From JBBECE01 sp040881985 (lineage in GTDB: Bacteria > Pseudomonadota > Alphaproteobacteria > Rhizobiales > Devosiaceae), in NCBI GenBank assembly GCA_040881985.1, contig JBBECE010000014.1:62001-126000 (forward strand): DNA of 64,000 nt. Reading direction: 5' to 3'. The notes beneath the pieces are model-generated. The model was not told where the DNA came from, ran no database searches, and saw only the letters and a program-made list of their open reading frames with translations. The stretch's first letter is position 1. The number at the start of each line of letters is the position of its first letter. Below, piece by piece: positions 49,836 to 58,878 of the stretch. The position numbers and the translations under genes are program-made.

Positions 49836-50090
49836 TTCGGCCCTCCATGCGTCGTGCGGTCGGGGCGCGGCCCCTTTTTGGCCGGCGCCGGACAATAAAA
49901 AAACCGGCCTGTCGAGTAACTCTCCAAGCCGACGGCTCATTCGCTGCCGCCGATCTTAGCCAAGAATCGCCGCTTCTTTAAGGGGAATCTGGCCGCGGCA
50001 CACAGGGCCGAAGCGGCGCGAGGAGCCGTTCACAGTTTGGTGTTGGGCGGAGATATTTCAAGTGCCCCGGTTATTTGCTTTGCTGGCGTC

Positions 50091-51230
50091 ATGTGCGCGG
50101 CGAGCCGAACCCTGGCCGGATTGCTGGTGCTGGCGGCGGCGGCGTTGCTGACGGCTGGCGCGGCCGGCCAGAGTATCGAGACCAGCGCCGGGCCGGTGAC
50201 CGCCGAAATCGTCGCCTCCGGCCTCTCCCACCCCTGGGCTCTGGCGTTCCTGCCTGATGGCGGGCTTCTCGTCACCGAGCGGCCGGGGCGGCTGCGGATC
50301 GTCCGAGGGGGGCGTGCGGGCGAGCCGATCGAAGGGGTGCCGGAGGTCTGGGCCAACGGGCAGGGCGGACTGCTGGACGTGGTGCTCGCGCCCGATTTTG
50401 CACAGTCGGGGCGGCTCTACCTCACCTTTGCGGAGCCCGGGCCGGGTGGGGCGGGGACAGCGGTGATGGCGGCAACTTTGGCGATCGAGGACGACACCGG
50501 CCATTTGACCGATCAACAGGTCATCTTCCGGATGAACCGGTTCACCCAGCGGGGCCAGCATTTCGGCTCGCGGATCGCCATCGCGCCGGACGGCAATCTG
50601 TTCGTCACTCTCGGCGAGCGCGGCGAAATGGACCGGGCGCAGGATATCAACGACCTGGCGGGCGGGGTGGTCCGGATCCGGCCGGATGGGTCGATCCCCT
50701 CCGATAATCCTTTCGTCGGGCGCGACGGGGCGGACGAATTCTGGTCGGTCGGGCATCGCAACCCGCAAGGCGCGGCGATCCGGCCGAGCGACGGTTCGCT
50801 CTGGACGGTCGAGCACGCGGCGATGGGCGGGGACGAGGTCAACCGGCCGCTAAAGGGCCTCAACTATGGCTGGCCGGTCATCACCTACGGGCGCAACTAT
50901 GGCGGGGAGAAGATCGGGGTGGGGACCGAAGCGCCCGGCTACGAGCAGCCGGTCCATTACTGGGATCCCTCGATCGCCCCGTCGGGCATGGCCTTCTACG
51001 ACGGCGATCTTTTCCCCGAATGGCAAGGCGACCTGCTGGTCGGGGCACTGAAGTTCGAGCTTTTGGTGCGGCTCGAACTCGACGGCGACAAGGTGGTCGC
51101 GGAGGAGCGGCTTGTCGCCGGCGCGTTCGGCCGGATCAGGGACGTGCGGGCCGGCCCGGACGGGGCGATCTATCTCGTCACCGACGAAGATCCGGGCGTC
51201 GTGGTGCGGATTGCGCCTTCGGGGCAGTAG
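50091..51230 (+). CDS. PQQ-dependent sugar dehydrogenase (Asd/YliI family)
   Basis: This 379-residue exported six-bladed propeller is a soluble aldose-dehydrogenase-type enzyme. Signal peptide about 1-30. Motifs: LSHPWALAFLPDGGLLVTERPGRLR, GQHFGSRIAIAPDGNLFVTLGERG, SVGHRNPQGAAIRP (active-site His), VEHAAMGGDEVNRP and GLNYGWPVITYGRNY. The ATG at 50091 places the signal peptide correctly. Whether PQQ is made by this organism cannot be told. The gene is on the opposite strand to its neighbours. Confidence 0.88.
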   Translation: MCAASRTLAGLLVLAAAALLTAGAAGQSIETSAGPVTAEIVASGLSHPWALAFLPDGGLLVTERPGRLRIVRGGRAGEPIEGVPEVWANGQGGLLDVVLAPDFAQSGRLYLTFAEPGPGGAGTAVMAATLAIEDDTGHLTDQQVIFRMNRFTQRGQHFGSRIAIAPDGNLFVTLGERGEMDRAQDINDLAGGVVRIRPDGSIPSDNPFVGRDGADEFWSVGHRNPQGAAIRPSDGSLWTVEHAAMGGDEVNRPLKGLNYGWPVITYGRNYGGEKIGVGTEAPGYEQPVHYWDPSIAPSGMAFYDGDLFPEWQGDLLVGALKFELLVRLELDGDKVVAEERLVAGAFGRIRDVRAGPDGAIYLVTDEDPGVVVRIAPSGQ

Positions 51231-51260
51231 AAAAGAAAACGGCGCCCCGCGGGACGCCGT
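51231..51260 (-). terminator. Terminator of the cold-shock gene
   Basis: On the minus strand ACGGCGTCCC-GC-GGGGCGCCGT (one G-T pair) is followed by TTTCTTTTC. It is 25 bases past the csp stop and directly beside the end of the convergent sugar dehydrogenase gene. Confidence 0.75.
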
Positions 51261-51284
51261 GTCCTTGTTGACTGGCGAGGCCGT

Positions 51285-51497
51285 TCAGTCGGCCGAGCTG
51301 AGATGGTCGGCGGCGGACTTGCCGGTCCGCTTGTCCTGGACGATTTCGTAACTGACCTTTTGACCCTCGTCGAGCTTGGACATGCCCGAGCGCTCCACTG
51401 CGGAAATATGCACGAAGACATCGGCGCCGCCTTCATCGGGCTGGATGAAGCCATAGCCCTTTTGGCCGTTGAACCACTTGACGGTTCCTCTAGGCAT
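51285..51497 (-). CDS. Cold-shock protein (CspA family)
   Basis: This 70-residue single cold-shock domain binds single-stranded RNA. RNP1 is KGYGFIQP and RNP2 is DVFVHISAV. It begins MPRGTVKWFNGQ with AAAGGAAC 5 bases upstream. A strong promoter at 51646-51674 gives a leader of about 140 bases, as usual for cold-shock mRNAs whose leader folds change with temperature. Confidence 0.94.
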   Translation of the reverse strand: MPRGTVKWFNGQKGYGFIQPDEGGADVFVHISAVERSGMSKLDEGQKVSYEIVQDKRTGKSAADHLSSAD

Positions 51498-51645
51498 GTT
51501 TGTAGTTCCTTTCGCGAAATACCGACATTACATGGCCCCGCCTTTCGGCACGACCGTTCAGATCGAAACAATCGAGGGGAAACGTCAGCAGTCGCGAGTA
51601 AAGCATCGCGTGGCCCGGTCGCTCGGCCTCATGTTCGACCCCCGA

Positions 51646-51674
51646 TTTATAAGGCGGTTGGCCGGCGCTGGCAA
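51646..51674 (-). promoter_or_regulatory. Sigma-70-type promoter of the cold-shock gene
   Basis: TTGCCA (-35, 51669-51674) and TATAAA (-10, 51646-51651) are separated by exactly 17 bases on the minus strand. The start of transcription would be near 51639. Confidence 0.65.
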
Positions 51675-51698
51675 TGGCGGGGTGGGGGCACGGGGCGG

Positions 51699-54600
51699 TC
51701 ACGCCGCGAAATAGTCCTGCAGCGATCTCACCCCTAACTGCCCGGCTCGGCAGGCAAAAATGCCCTCGACCGCGGCGATGGCGCCGGGAATCGTGGTGTA
51801 ATAGGGGATTTTTCCCATCAGCGCGGCGCGCCTCAAGTCGCGGCTATCGAGGAGCGCCTGGGTGCCCTCGGTGGTGTTGATGACGAGCTGGACTTCCCCG
51901 TTCTTCATCGAATCGACGATATGCGGGCGCCCCTCCAGCACCTTGTTGACGATGGCGCATTGAATGCCCTCGGCGGCGAGGTGTTTTTGCGTGCCGCGGG
52001 TGGCGATGATCCTGAACCCGCCCGCGACCAGCTGACGCACGGCTTGAGTGATCGCCTTCTTGTCGCGGTCCTTGACCGAGACGAAGGCGGTGCCTTCGAG
52101 CGGCACCTTGGTGCCCCCGGCGACCTGCGATTTGGCGAAGGCCGTCGCGAAATCGGTGTCGAGCCCGATGACTTCGCCGGTCGAGCGCATTTCCGGGCCG
52201 AGCAATGTGTCGACGCCGGGAAAGCGGGCGAAGGGAAAGACCGCTTCCTTGATCCCGATATGTTTCAGCGCCTTGTCTTTCAGGGTGAAGCTCGCGAGCT
52301 TCTCGCCGGCCATGATCCGCGCGCCGATTTTGGCGATCGGCTCGCCGGTCACCTTGGCGACGAACGGCACGGTCCGCGAGGCGCGCGGGTTGACTTCGAG
52401 GACATAGATGACGCCGTTCTTGATGGCATATTGCACATTCATCAGCCCGCCGACTTTTAGCGCCAGCGCCAGCTCGGTCGTCTGACGGCGGAGCTCGGCG
52501 ATGGTCTCGGCAGAAAGCGTGTGCGGGGGCAGCACGCAGGCCGAGTCGCCCGAATGGATGCCCGCCTCCTCGATATGCTCCATGATGCCGGCGATGAAGA
52601 CGGTCTCGCCGTCGCAGAGGCAATCGACGTCGATCTCGGTCGCTTCGTCGAGAAACGAGTCGAACAGCAGCGGGTTCGAGGCGATCACCGAATTGATCTG
52701 GCCGGTCTTGTCGTTCGGATATTTGTGCCGGATGTCGGGAGGGACAAGCCCGGTGAGCGTTGACTGCACATAGGCTTCGAAGGCCTCGGGCGAATGGACG
52801 ATCGCCATCGCCCGCCCGCCGAGCACATGAGACGGGCGAATAATCAGCGGATAGGTCAGCTTGCCGGCAACGATCCGCGCCTGTTCGAGCGAATAGGCGA
52901 TGCCGTTGGCGGGCTGGGCGAGGCCGAGCCGGTGCAGCAACTTGTGGAAGCGGTCGCGGTCCTCGGCGAGGTCGATTGCGTCGGGCTGGGTGCCGAGAAT
53001 CCGCGCCCCGGCATTCTGCACCGCCTCGGCAAGCCCGAGCGGAGTTTGCCCGCCAAACTGGACGATCACTCCGACAAGGGTTCCGGCGGCCTGTTCGGCC
53101 TTGAGGATTTCAATCACGTCTTCTTCGGTCAGGGGCTCGAAATAGAGCCTGTCCGAAGTGTCGTAGTCGGTCGACACGGTCTCGGGATTGCAATTGACCA
53201 TGATCGTCTCATAGCCCGCTTCCGACAGCGCGTAGGCGGCGTGGCAACAGCAATAGTCGAATTCGATGCCTTGGCCGATCCGGTTCGGCCCGCCCCCGAG
53301 AATGATCACTTTCTTCGCATCGGTCGGCCGCGCCTCGTCGGCGGGGTGTCCGGCGAACGGGCTCTCGTAGGTCGAATACATATAGGCGGTCGGGGCCTCG
53401 AACTCGGCGGCGCAAGTATCGATGCGCTTGAAGACCGGAACGACGCCGAGTTTGCCGCGCAGCCGCGCGACGTCGGCGGCGGTTTTACCGGTCAGCTCGG
53501 CAAGCCGGGCGTCGGAAAAGCCCAAGGATTTGAGCATCCGCAATGTCGGAGCGGTCTCGGGCAGGCCGTTGTCGCGAATCTTTTGTTCCATCTCCACGAG
53601 GTCGCGGACCTGGGCGATGAACCACCGGTCGATCCGGCAGGCTTCGTGGATTTCCTCGTCGTCGATGCCGAGCCGCATGGCTTCGGCAAGCAGCAACAGC
53701 CGGTTGGGGGTTGCGACCGACAGCGCGGCGCGGATGGCGTTGCGGTCGTCGCCCTGGCCGAGCCCGGGAATGTCAATCTCGTTGAGGCCGGTCAGCCCCG
53801 TCTCGAGCGAGCGCAGCGCCTTCTGCAGGCTCTCGGCAAAGGTCCGCCCGATCGCCATGACCTCGCCGACCGATTTCATCGAAGTGGTCAGGCGATTGGA
53901 GGCGCCGGGGAACTTCTCGAAGGCGAAGCGCGGCAGCTTGACGACGACGTAGTCAATCGCCGGCTCGAACGAGGCCGGGGTCGCCCCGCCGGTGATATCG
54001 TTTTCGAGTTCGTCGAGGGTGTAGCCGACGGCGAGCCGCGCCGCGACTTTCGCAATCGGAAAGCCGGTGGCCTTCGACGCCAGCGCCGACGAGCGCGAGA
54101 CGCGGGGGTTCATTTCGATGACGACGAGCCGCCCGTCCTCGGGATTGACCGCGAACTGGACGTTCGAGCCGCCGGTCTCGACCCCGATCTCGCGCAACAC
54201 CGCGATCGCCGCGTCGCGCATCATCTGGTATTCCTTGTCGGTCAGGGTCAGCGCCGGGGCGACGGTGATCGAGTCGCCCGTATGCACGCCCATCGGGTCG
54301 ATGTTTTCGATCGAGCAGACGATGATGCAGTTGTCCGCCTTGTCGCGGACGACCTCCATCTCGAATTCCTTCCAGCCGAGCACGGACTCCTCGACCAGCA
54401 CTTCGCTCGTCGGCGAGGCGTCGATGCCGGTCAGCACCATTTCGTAGAGTTCCTCGAGCGTATAGGCGATCCCGCCGCCGGTTCCGCCAAGCGTGAACGA
54501 CGGCCGGACGATCGCCGGCAGGCCGGTGACTTTCGAGGCATCGAGCGCCTGCAACTGCGCCGAGAGGCGATGCTCCTCGCGGCGGAGTCTTTCCCCTTCG

Positions 54601-55166
54601 GCCCAGAGCTTTTCGAAGGCGGCGAGTTGCGCAGAATCGCCGGCGACGGCGGCGAGCCTGCTCTGGTGCTCGGCGAGGAAGCGCTGCTTCAGGTCGGTGG
54701 TGTTGACGAAGGCGGCGCGGGGGGTCTCGAGCCCGATCCGGCCCATCGCCTCGCGGAAGAGTTCGCGATCCTCGGCCTTGTCGATTGCTTCTGCCGTCGC
54801 CCCGATCATCTCGACGCCGAATTTCTCAAGGACGCCCATCTTGCGCAGCGACAGCGCGCAGTTGAGGGCGGTCTGCCCGCCCATCGTCGGCAACAGCGCG
54901 AATCCTCCCGGCAGGACGTGCCGCTCCTTTTCGATGATCTTGGCGACGAATTCGGGGGTGATGGGTTCCATATAGGTCGCGTCGGCCAGGTCCGGGTCGG
55001 TCATGATCGTCGCCGGGTTGGAATTGACCAGCACGATCCGATAGCCCTCGGCCTTCAGCGCCTTGCAGGCCTGGGTGCCCGAATAATCGAACTCGCAGGC
55101 CTGACCGATAATGATCGGGCCGGCGCCGATAATCAGGATCGTGTCGATGTCGGTGCGCTTCGGCAT
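51699..55166 (-). CDS. carB: Carbamoyl-phosphate synthase large subunit
   Basis: This 1155-residue enzyme makes carbamoyl phosphate for arginine and pyrimidines with CarA (60332). It has two ATP-grasp halves: IGAGPIIIGQACEFDYSGTQ at the start and ILGGGPNRIGQGIEFDYCCCHAAY near residue 620, with VLEVNPRASRTVPFVAKVTG and a C-terminal MGS-like regulatory domain (RIIATRGTQKHLAAEGI). A charged insertion of about 50 residues near 170-220 (QSRLAAVAGDSAQLAAFEKL) lies before the first GGTGGGIAY, as in rhizobial CarB. The ATG at 55166 is clear; the frame beyond runs into poly-G and N. Confidence 0.96.
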   Translation of the reverse strand: MPKRTDIDTILIIGAGPIIIGQACEFDYSGTQACKALKAEGYRIVLVNSNPATIMTDPDLADATYMEPITPEFVAKIIEKERHVLPGGFALLPTMGGQTALNCALSLRKMGVLEKFGVEMIGATAEAIDKAEDRELFREAMGRIGLETPRAAFVNTTDLKQRFLAEHQSRLAAVAGDSAQLAAFEKLWAEGERLRREEHRLSAQLQALDASKVTGLPAIVRPSFTLGGTGGGIAYTLEELYEMVLTGIDASPTSEVLVEESVLGWKEFEMEVVRDKADNCIIVCSIENIDPMGVHTGDSITVAPALTLTDKEYQMMRDAAIAVLREIGVETGGSNVQFAVNPEDGRLVVIEMNPRVSRSSALASKATGFPIAKVAARLAVGYTLDELENDITGGATPASFEPAIDYVVVKLPRFAFEKFPGASNRLTTSMKSVGEVMAIGRTFAESLQKALRSLETGLTGLNEIDIPGLGQGDDRNAIRAALSVATPNRLLLLAEAMRLGIDDEEIHEACRIDRWFIAQVRDLVEMEQKIRDNGLPETAPTLRMLKSLGFSDARLAELTGKTAADVARLRGKLGVVPVFKRIDTCAAEFEAPTAYMYSTYESPFAGHPADEARPTDAKKVIILGGGPNRIGQGIEFDYCCCHAAYALSEAGYETIMVNCNPETVSTDYDTSDRLYFEPLTEEDVIEILKAEQAAGTLVGVIVQFGGQTPLGLAEAVQNAGARILGTQPDAIDLAEDRDRFHKLLHRLGLAQPANGIAYSLEQARIVAGKLTYPLIIRPSHVLGGRAMAIVHSPEAFEAYVQSTLTGLVPPDIRHKYPNDKTGQINSVIASNPLLFDSFLDEATEIDVDCLCDGETVFIAGIMEHIEEAGIHSGDSACVLPPHTLSAETIAELRRQTTELALALKVGGLMNVQYAIKNGVIYVLEVNPRASRTVPFVAKVTGEPIAKIGARIMAGEKLASFTLKDKALKHIGIKEAVFPFARFPGVDTLLGPEMRSTGEVIGLDTDFATAFAKSQVAGGTKVPLEGTAFVSVKDRDKKAITQAVRQLVAGGFRIIATRGTQKHLAAEGIQCAIVNKVLEGRPHIVDSMKNGEVQLVINTTEGTQALLDSRDLRRAALMGKIPYYTTIPGAIAAVEGIFACRAGQLGVRSLQDYFAA

Positions 55167-55187
55167 AGCCCGGTTCTGCTCAAGCGT

Positions 55188-55229
<42 letters not shown>

Positions 55230-55353
55230 GGCCCGCGCGGGGGTTCGGAAATCGTCGTCTCGCGTGAAGTCGGGGGTTACTAGCCGAACGGGCGGGGATT
55301 GGAAAGCGGCAAAGCGTCTGTGGTCGCGGCGCTCGGGGGCGGAGAGTGACCGT

Positions 55354-56463
55354 CTAGCGCGCCGTCCGATAGCCCTCGGGCACGCCGCTGGTCGACAGCA
55401 CGAATTGCCAGACATGGATGCCCCGGGCGCGGAAGCCGCCGGCGCAGCTGAGCAAATAGTATTTCCACATTCGGTAGAAACGGTGCTCGTCGGGCGTGTT
55501 CGGCCGAGGCCAGTTGGCGTGGAACTTGTCGAACCACGAAGTCAGCGTCCTGTCGTAATGCGGGCCGATATTGTGCAGATCGATGACGTCGAAGAGACCC
55601 TCGATCGCCTTGCCGATCTGGGTCAGCGAGGGCAGGACGCCGCCGGGGAAAATGTATTTCTCCATCCAGGGGTCGATGGTCGTGGTCGAGACCGACGAGC
55701 CGATCGTATGGAGCATGAAAAGCCCGCCCTCGTTCAGCGCCCGGCGAGCCGCCTCGAAATAAGTGCGGAAATTCTTGTAGCCGACATGCTCGAACATCCC
55801 CATCGAGACGATGTGGTCGGCCTTGCCGGTAAACTCGCGATAGTCCTTGACCTGGAATTCGACCGGCAGCGATTTGTAGCGCTCGCGCCCATAGGCGGCC
55901 TGGTCGGGCGAGATGGTGACGCCGACGCAATCGGCGCCATATTTTTCGGCGGCAAAACCCATGAAGGCGCCCCAGCCGCAGCCGACGTCCCAGACGCGGT
56001 CGCCCCTTTTGAGGCCGATCTTGCGGCAGACGAGATCGAGCTTGGCGTCCTGGGCCTCGTCGAGCGTCGAGGCCCGCTCCCAGTAGGCGCATGAACCCGT
56101 CAAGCGAGAGTCGAGCGTCGCCTTGTAGGCCTCGGTCTCGTTGTAATGGATTCTGGCGACGCGCCTGGCGCGGCTGAGCGTTTGCATGTTGAGGAACCGC
56201 GCCTGCAAATGCTGCCAGATGAGGTTTGGGGTGATGCCGAGACCGTTGCCGAGACCGGCGCGCAGGACCCGGGCGAAGAATTCGGCAAGGTCGCCGCATT
56301 CCCACCAGCCGTCCATATAGGCTTCCCCCAGACCGAGCGAGCCCTGCGCGAAGACCCGGTTCCAGACGTTGTCGTTGAGGATTTGCGGATCCCAGGGGTC
56401 GGGCCCGTTGATCGTGACCCCCACGTCCTTGAGCATGGCCACGATCCTCGACTTCTCGCTCAT
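55354..56463 (-). CDS. cfa: Cyclopropane-fatty-acyl-phospholipid synthase
   Basis: This 369-residue SAM enzyme adds a methylene bridge to unsaturated acyl chains of membrane lipids. The N-terminal lipid-binding part includes GSLGLGEAYMDGWWECGDLAEFF, and the methyltransferase has VWDVGCGWGAFMGFAAEKY, GVTISPDQAAYGRER, MFEHVGYKNFRTYFEA and HNIGPHYDRTLTSWFDKF. Complete, E. coli-type length. Membrane cyclopropanation is usually a stationary-phase or acid response. Confidence 0.95.
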   Translation of the reverse strand: MSEKSRIVAMLKDVGVTINGPDPWDPQILNDNVWNRVFAQGSLGLGEAYMDGWWECGDLAEFFARVLRAGLGNGLGITPNLIWQHLQARFLNMQTLSRARRVARIHYNETEAYKATLDSRLTGSCAYWERASTLDEAQDAKLDLVCRKIGLKRGDRVWDVGCGWGAFMGFAAEKYGADCVGVTISPDQAAYGRERYKSLPVEFQVKDYREFTGKADHIVSMGMFEHVGYKNFRTYFEAARRALNEGGLFMLHTIGSSVSTTTIDPWMEKYIFPGGVLPSLTQIGKAIEGLFDVIDLHNIGPHYDRTLTSWFDKFHANWPRPNTPDEHRFYRMWKYYLLSCAGGFRARGIHVWQFVLSTSGVPEGYRTAR

Positions 56464-56569
56464 CGCGGCCGCTCAACCCCCTCTAGCCGTTCGCCTTCCG
56501 AAGCGCGTGTGTAGAAAGACCGGGCCGGGGGATCAAGCCCCATTGTTGGGCGAGCGCCTCCGCAGGGAC

Positions 56570-56911
56570 CTAATCGATGGCGGCGAACGCTTGCGCCGCG
56601 AACTCGGTCACCTTCTTTCGGTCGCGTTCGCCCAGATGCCCGAGCCGCCTCAGGATCAGCCGGTTGGGCAGGGTGAAGAGCTTCCAGCGAATGTAGGATC
56701 TGTGGGCGATGCCGGCGCTCGCCCCGTCGGCGATCTCGATGTCGCTCGGCCAGATCGAGCCCGCCGCTGTGGTGATCATGGCCAGAGCGCTGTGATCGTT
56801 CTCGGTGTTGAATGCGCGGGTCGAAAAGACCAGCGCCGGCCGCCGCTTCGAAATCGGCCGCTCGACGAAGGGGAAGGGCACGACGACGACATCACCGAAC
56901 TCACAGATCAC
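56570..56911 (-). CDS. MazF/PemK-type toxin
   Basis: This 113-residue protein has the PemK/MazF pattern: FGDVVVVPFPFVERPISKRRPALVFS at the N-terminus and SYIRWKLFTLPNRLILRRLGHL at the C-terminus, matching the endoribonuclease toxin fold. The GTG at 56911 overlaps the antitoxin stop, typical of coupled toxin-antitoxin genes. RNA cleavage specificity is unknown. Confidence 0.82.
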   Translation of the reverse strand: MICEFGDVVVVPFPFVERPISKRRPALVFSTRAFNTENDHSALAMITTAAGSIWPSDIEIADGASAGIAHRSYIRWKLFTLPNRLILRRLGHLGERDRKKVTEFAAQAFAAID

Positions 56912-57251
56912 GATACGCCCGTTCGTCTTCGGGCGACTCCCACTCGGCAAGCGCCGGGCCGAGCGCCGCGAGGTAGCTGTCGGCGGTGACGACTTCCCGG
57001 ACGGCCACCTGCCGGCCCGGCTTCTTGCGCATTCGGGCCCAGACCTCGCGCATTTCGGCGACCGGTTTGATGCCGAGGGTGGGGCGCCCGTCGCGCCCGT
57101 CGCGCATGCGCTGCCACTTGCCGACAATGCCGTCGATCTCGAGATCGAGCAACTCGCCCGGCTTGAGGGCGGCGAGTCGGTCTTGGAGCGCCGGATTGCC
57201 TTCGATGCGAGTGATCCAGATAGCGTCATCGTTAATTCTGGTCGTGCTCAT
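56901..57251 (-). CDS. Antitoxin-like protein partnered with the MazF toxin
   Basis: This 116-residue protein is encoded just upstream of the toxin and overlaps it by 11 bases. The N-terminal part (AIWITRIEGNPALQDRLAALKPGELLDLEIDG) could form a small DNA-binding or dimer domain. The C-terminal acidic part (LGPALAEWESPEDERAY) could wrap the toxin. It does not look like MazE; the assignment as antitoxin follows from position. Confidence 0.62.
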   Translation of the reverse strand: MSTTRINDDAIWITRIEGNPALQDRLAALKPGELLDLEIDGIVGKWQRMRDGRDGRPTLGIKPVAEMREVWARMRKKPGRQVAVREVVTADSYLAALGPALAEWESPEDERAYRDL

Positions 57252-57413
57252 TTCGCAACTCCTTTGCCACCAGTATATAGGTGGGGTGGGGGTGGGGTCA
57301 AGGAGTGACCTCGGGCCAAGGGCTTATCGACGCGACCAGGCGCGGTATCGGGCCTTTATTTCTGCGTCTTGCCGGGCGACATTGCAGGTCGGGCAATTGT
57401 CGAAGAGGCCGAA

Positions 57414-58337
57414 ATGAAGTGGCGCGGGCGCGAGCGCAGCAGCAATATCGAGGACCGGCGCGGGGCGCCCGGCGGGACGGGCCGCGGCATGGGCGGGCCC
57501 GGATCGGGCATGGGCCGCATCCGCATTCCGGTGAGCGGGGGGCGAGGTATCAGCCTTGGCGGGGTGCTTGCCTTCGCGGTCATCGTTCTGGTCGTGTCGT
57601 TCTTTTTGGGGGTTAATCCGCTGGCGCTCTTGACCGGCGAGGTGCCGCAAAGCGGCTCGGGCGGATCGGTCAGCCGGCCGATCCCGGAGGCAGGCGAGGA
57701 CGAGCTCGTCGATTTCGTCGCGGTCGTCCTCAAGGAGACCGAGAATCTATGGGGCGAGGTCTTCGAGCAGAACGCCCTGACCTACACCGCCCCGACGCTC
57801 GTCCTTTATTCGGGCCGCGACACTTCGGCCTGCGGGCTCGCCGACGCGGGGGGCGGCCCCTTCTACTGCCCGGGCGACCAGAAGATCTATCTCGACCTTT
57901 CCTTCTACGACGAACTGCGCCGGCAGTTCGGCGCGCCGGGCGATTTCGCCCAGGCCTATGTGCTCGCCCATGAGGTCGGCCACCACGTCCAGAACCTGAC
58001 CGGGGAGATGGACCGGTTCGCCGCGTACCGGCAAGGCGCGAGCGAGACGGACATCAATTCCTATTCGGTCAGGATCGAGTTGCAGGCCGATTGTTATGCG
58101 GGGGTTTGGGCAGCCTATGCCGGACAGGAGAATCTCCTCGATTCTGGGGACATCGCGGAAGCTTTGAACGCCGCCGAGCAGATCGGGGACGATGCGATCC
58201 AGCGCCGCACGACCGGCTTTGCGGTGCCGCGCACCTTCACCCACGGCTCGTCCGAACAGCGCCGGCGCTGGTTCTCGACCGGCTACTCGTCGCACGATGT
58301 GGGGGCCTGCGACACCTTCGAGGCCTCCACGCCGTGA
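57414..58337 (+). CDS. Neutral zinc metallopeptidase, YpfJ family
   Basis: This 307-residue protein has an N-terminal Arg/Gly-rich segment, one membrane helix (GGVLAFAVIVLVVSFFLGV) and a periplasmic metallopeptidase domain. The zinc site is VLAHEVGHHVQNLTG, with a third ligand likely in RIELQADCYAGVWA. The segment YCPGDQKIYLDLSFYDEL is typical of the family. Substrates are unknown. The ATG at 57414 follows GAGGCCGAA. Its stop overlaps the cupin start. Confidence 0.9.
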   Translation: MKWRGRERSSNIEDRRGAPGGTGRGMGGPGSGMGRIRIPVSGGRGISLGGVLAFAVIVLVVSFFLGVNPLALLTGEVPQSGSGGSVSRPIPEAGEDELVDFVAVVLKETENLWGEVFEQNALTYTAPTLVLYSGRDTSACGLADAGGGPFYCPGDQKIYLDLSFYDELRRQFGAPGDFAQAYVLAHEVGHHVQNLTGEMDRFAAYRQGASETDINSYSVRIELQADCYAGVWAAYAGQENLLDSGDIAEALNAAEQIGDDAIQRRTTGFAVPRTFTHGSSEQRRRWFSTGYSSHDVGACDTFEASTP

Positions 58338-58849
58338 GCGCTTCAACTTCGATGAAGATCGAGAAGCTGACCTTCGCCGATGGCGGGTCGATCCCGAACA
58401 GCCGGCTGCCGGTGCTGCTCTATCGCGGGGCGCTGTCGCCAGCGCGCACCAGCCCGGAAGCGCTCGAGGCGATGTTCGCCGAGAACGGCTGGCCACCGGC
58501 CTGGCGGGCGCAGATTTTTGCCTTCCACCACTATCATTCGAATTGCCATGAGGCCCTCGGGATCGCCCGGGGGGAAGCGAAAGTGATGTTCGGCGGCCCG
58601 GCCGGTCGGCCGTTCGACATTCGCGCCGGCGATGTCGTCGTTATTCCGGCCGGGGTTGGGCACAAACGCCTCTCCTCGAGCGCCGAATTCCTGGTCGTCG
58701 GCGCCTATCCGCCGGGCGTGGCGCGGGATTTGTTGCGCGGCGAGCCGGGCGAGCGGCCGGAGGCCGATGTGAGCATTTCGAAGGTGCCGCTGCCGCTTAC
58801 CGATCCAGTCGAAGGAATCTCGGGGTCGCTGACGAAAATCTGGCGCTGA
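58334..58849 (+). CDS. Cupin-domain protein
   Basis: This 171-residue protein has one cupin barrel: FAFHHYHSNCHEALGIARGEAKV (metal-site His and Glu) and FDIRAGDVVVIPAGVGHKRL. It resembles small cupins annotated as YjlB-like. The GTG at 58334 overlaps the ypfJ stop; an ATG at 58352 is an alternative that loses six residues. Function unknown. Confidence 0.8.
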   Translation: MSASTSMKIEKLTFADGGSIPNSRLPVLLYRGALSPARTSPEALEAMFAENGWPPAWRAQIFAFHHYHSNCHEALGIARGEAKVMFGGPAGRPFDIRAGDVVVIPAGVGHKRLSSSAEFLVVGAYPPGVARDLLRGEPGERPEADVSISKVPLPLTDPVEGISGSLTKIWR

Positions 58850-58878
58850 CGGGTTTCAGCGCCCCGAAAGGAACGACG

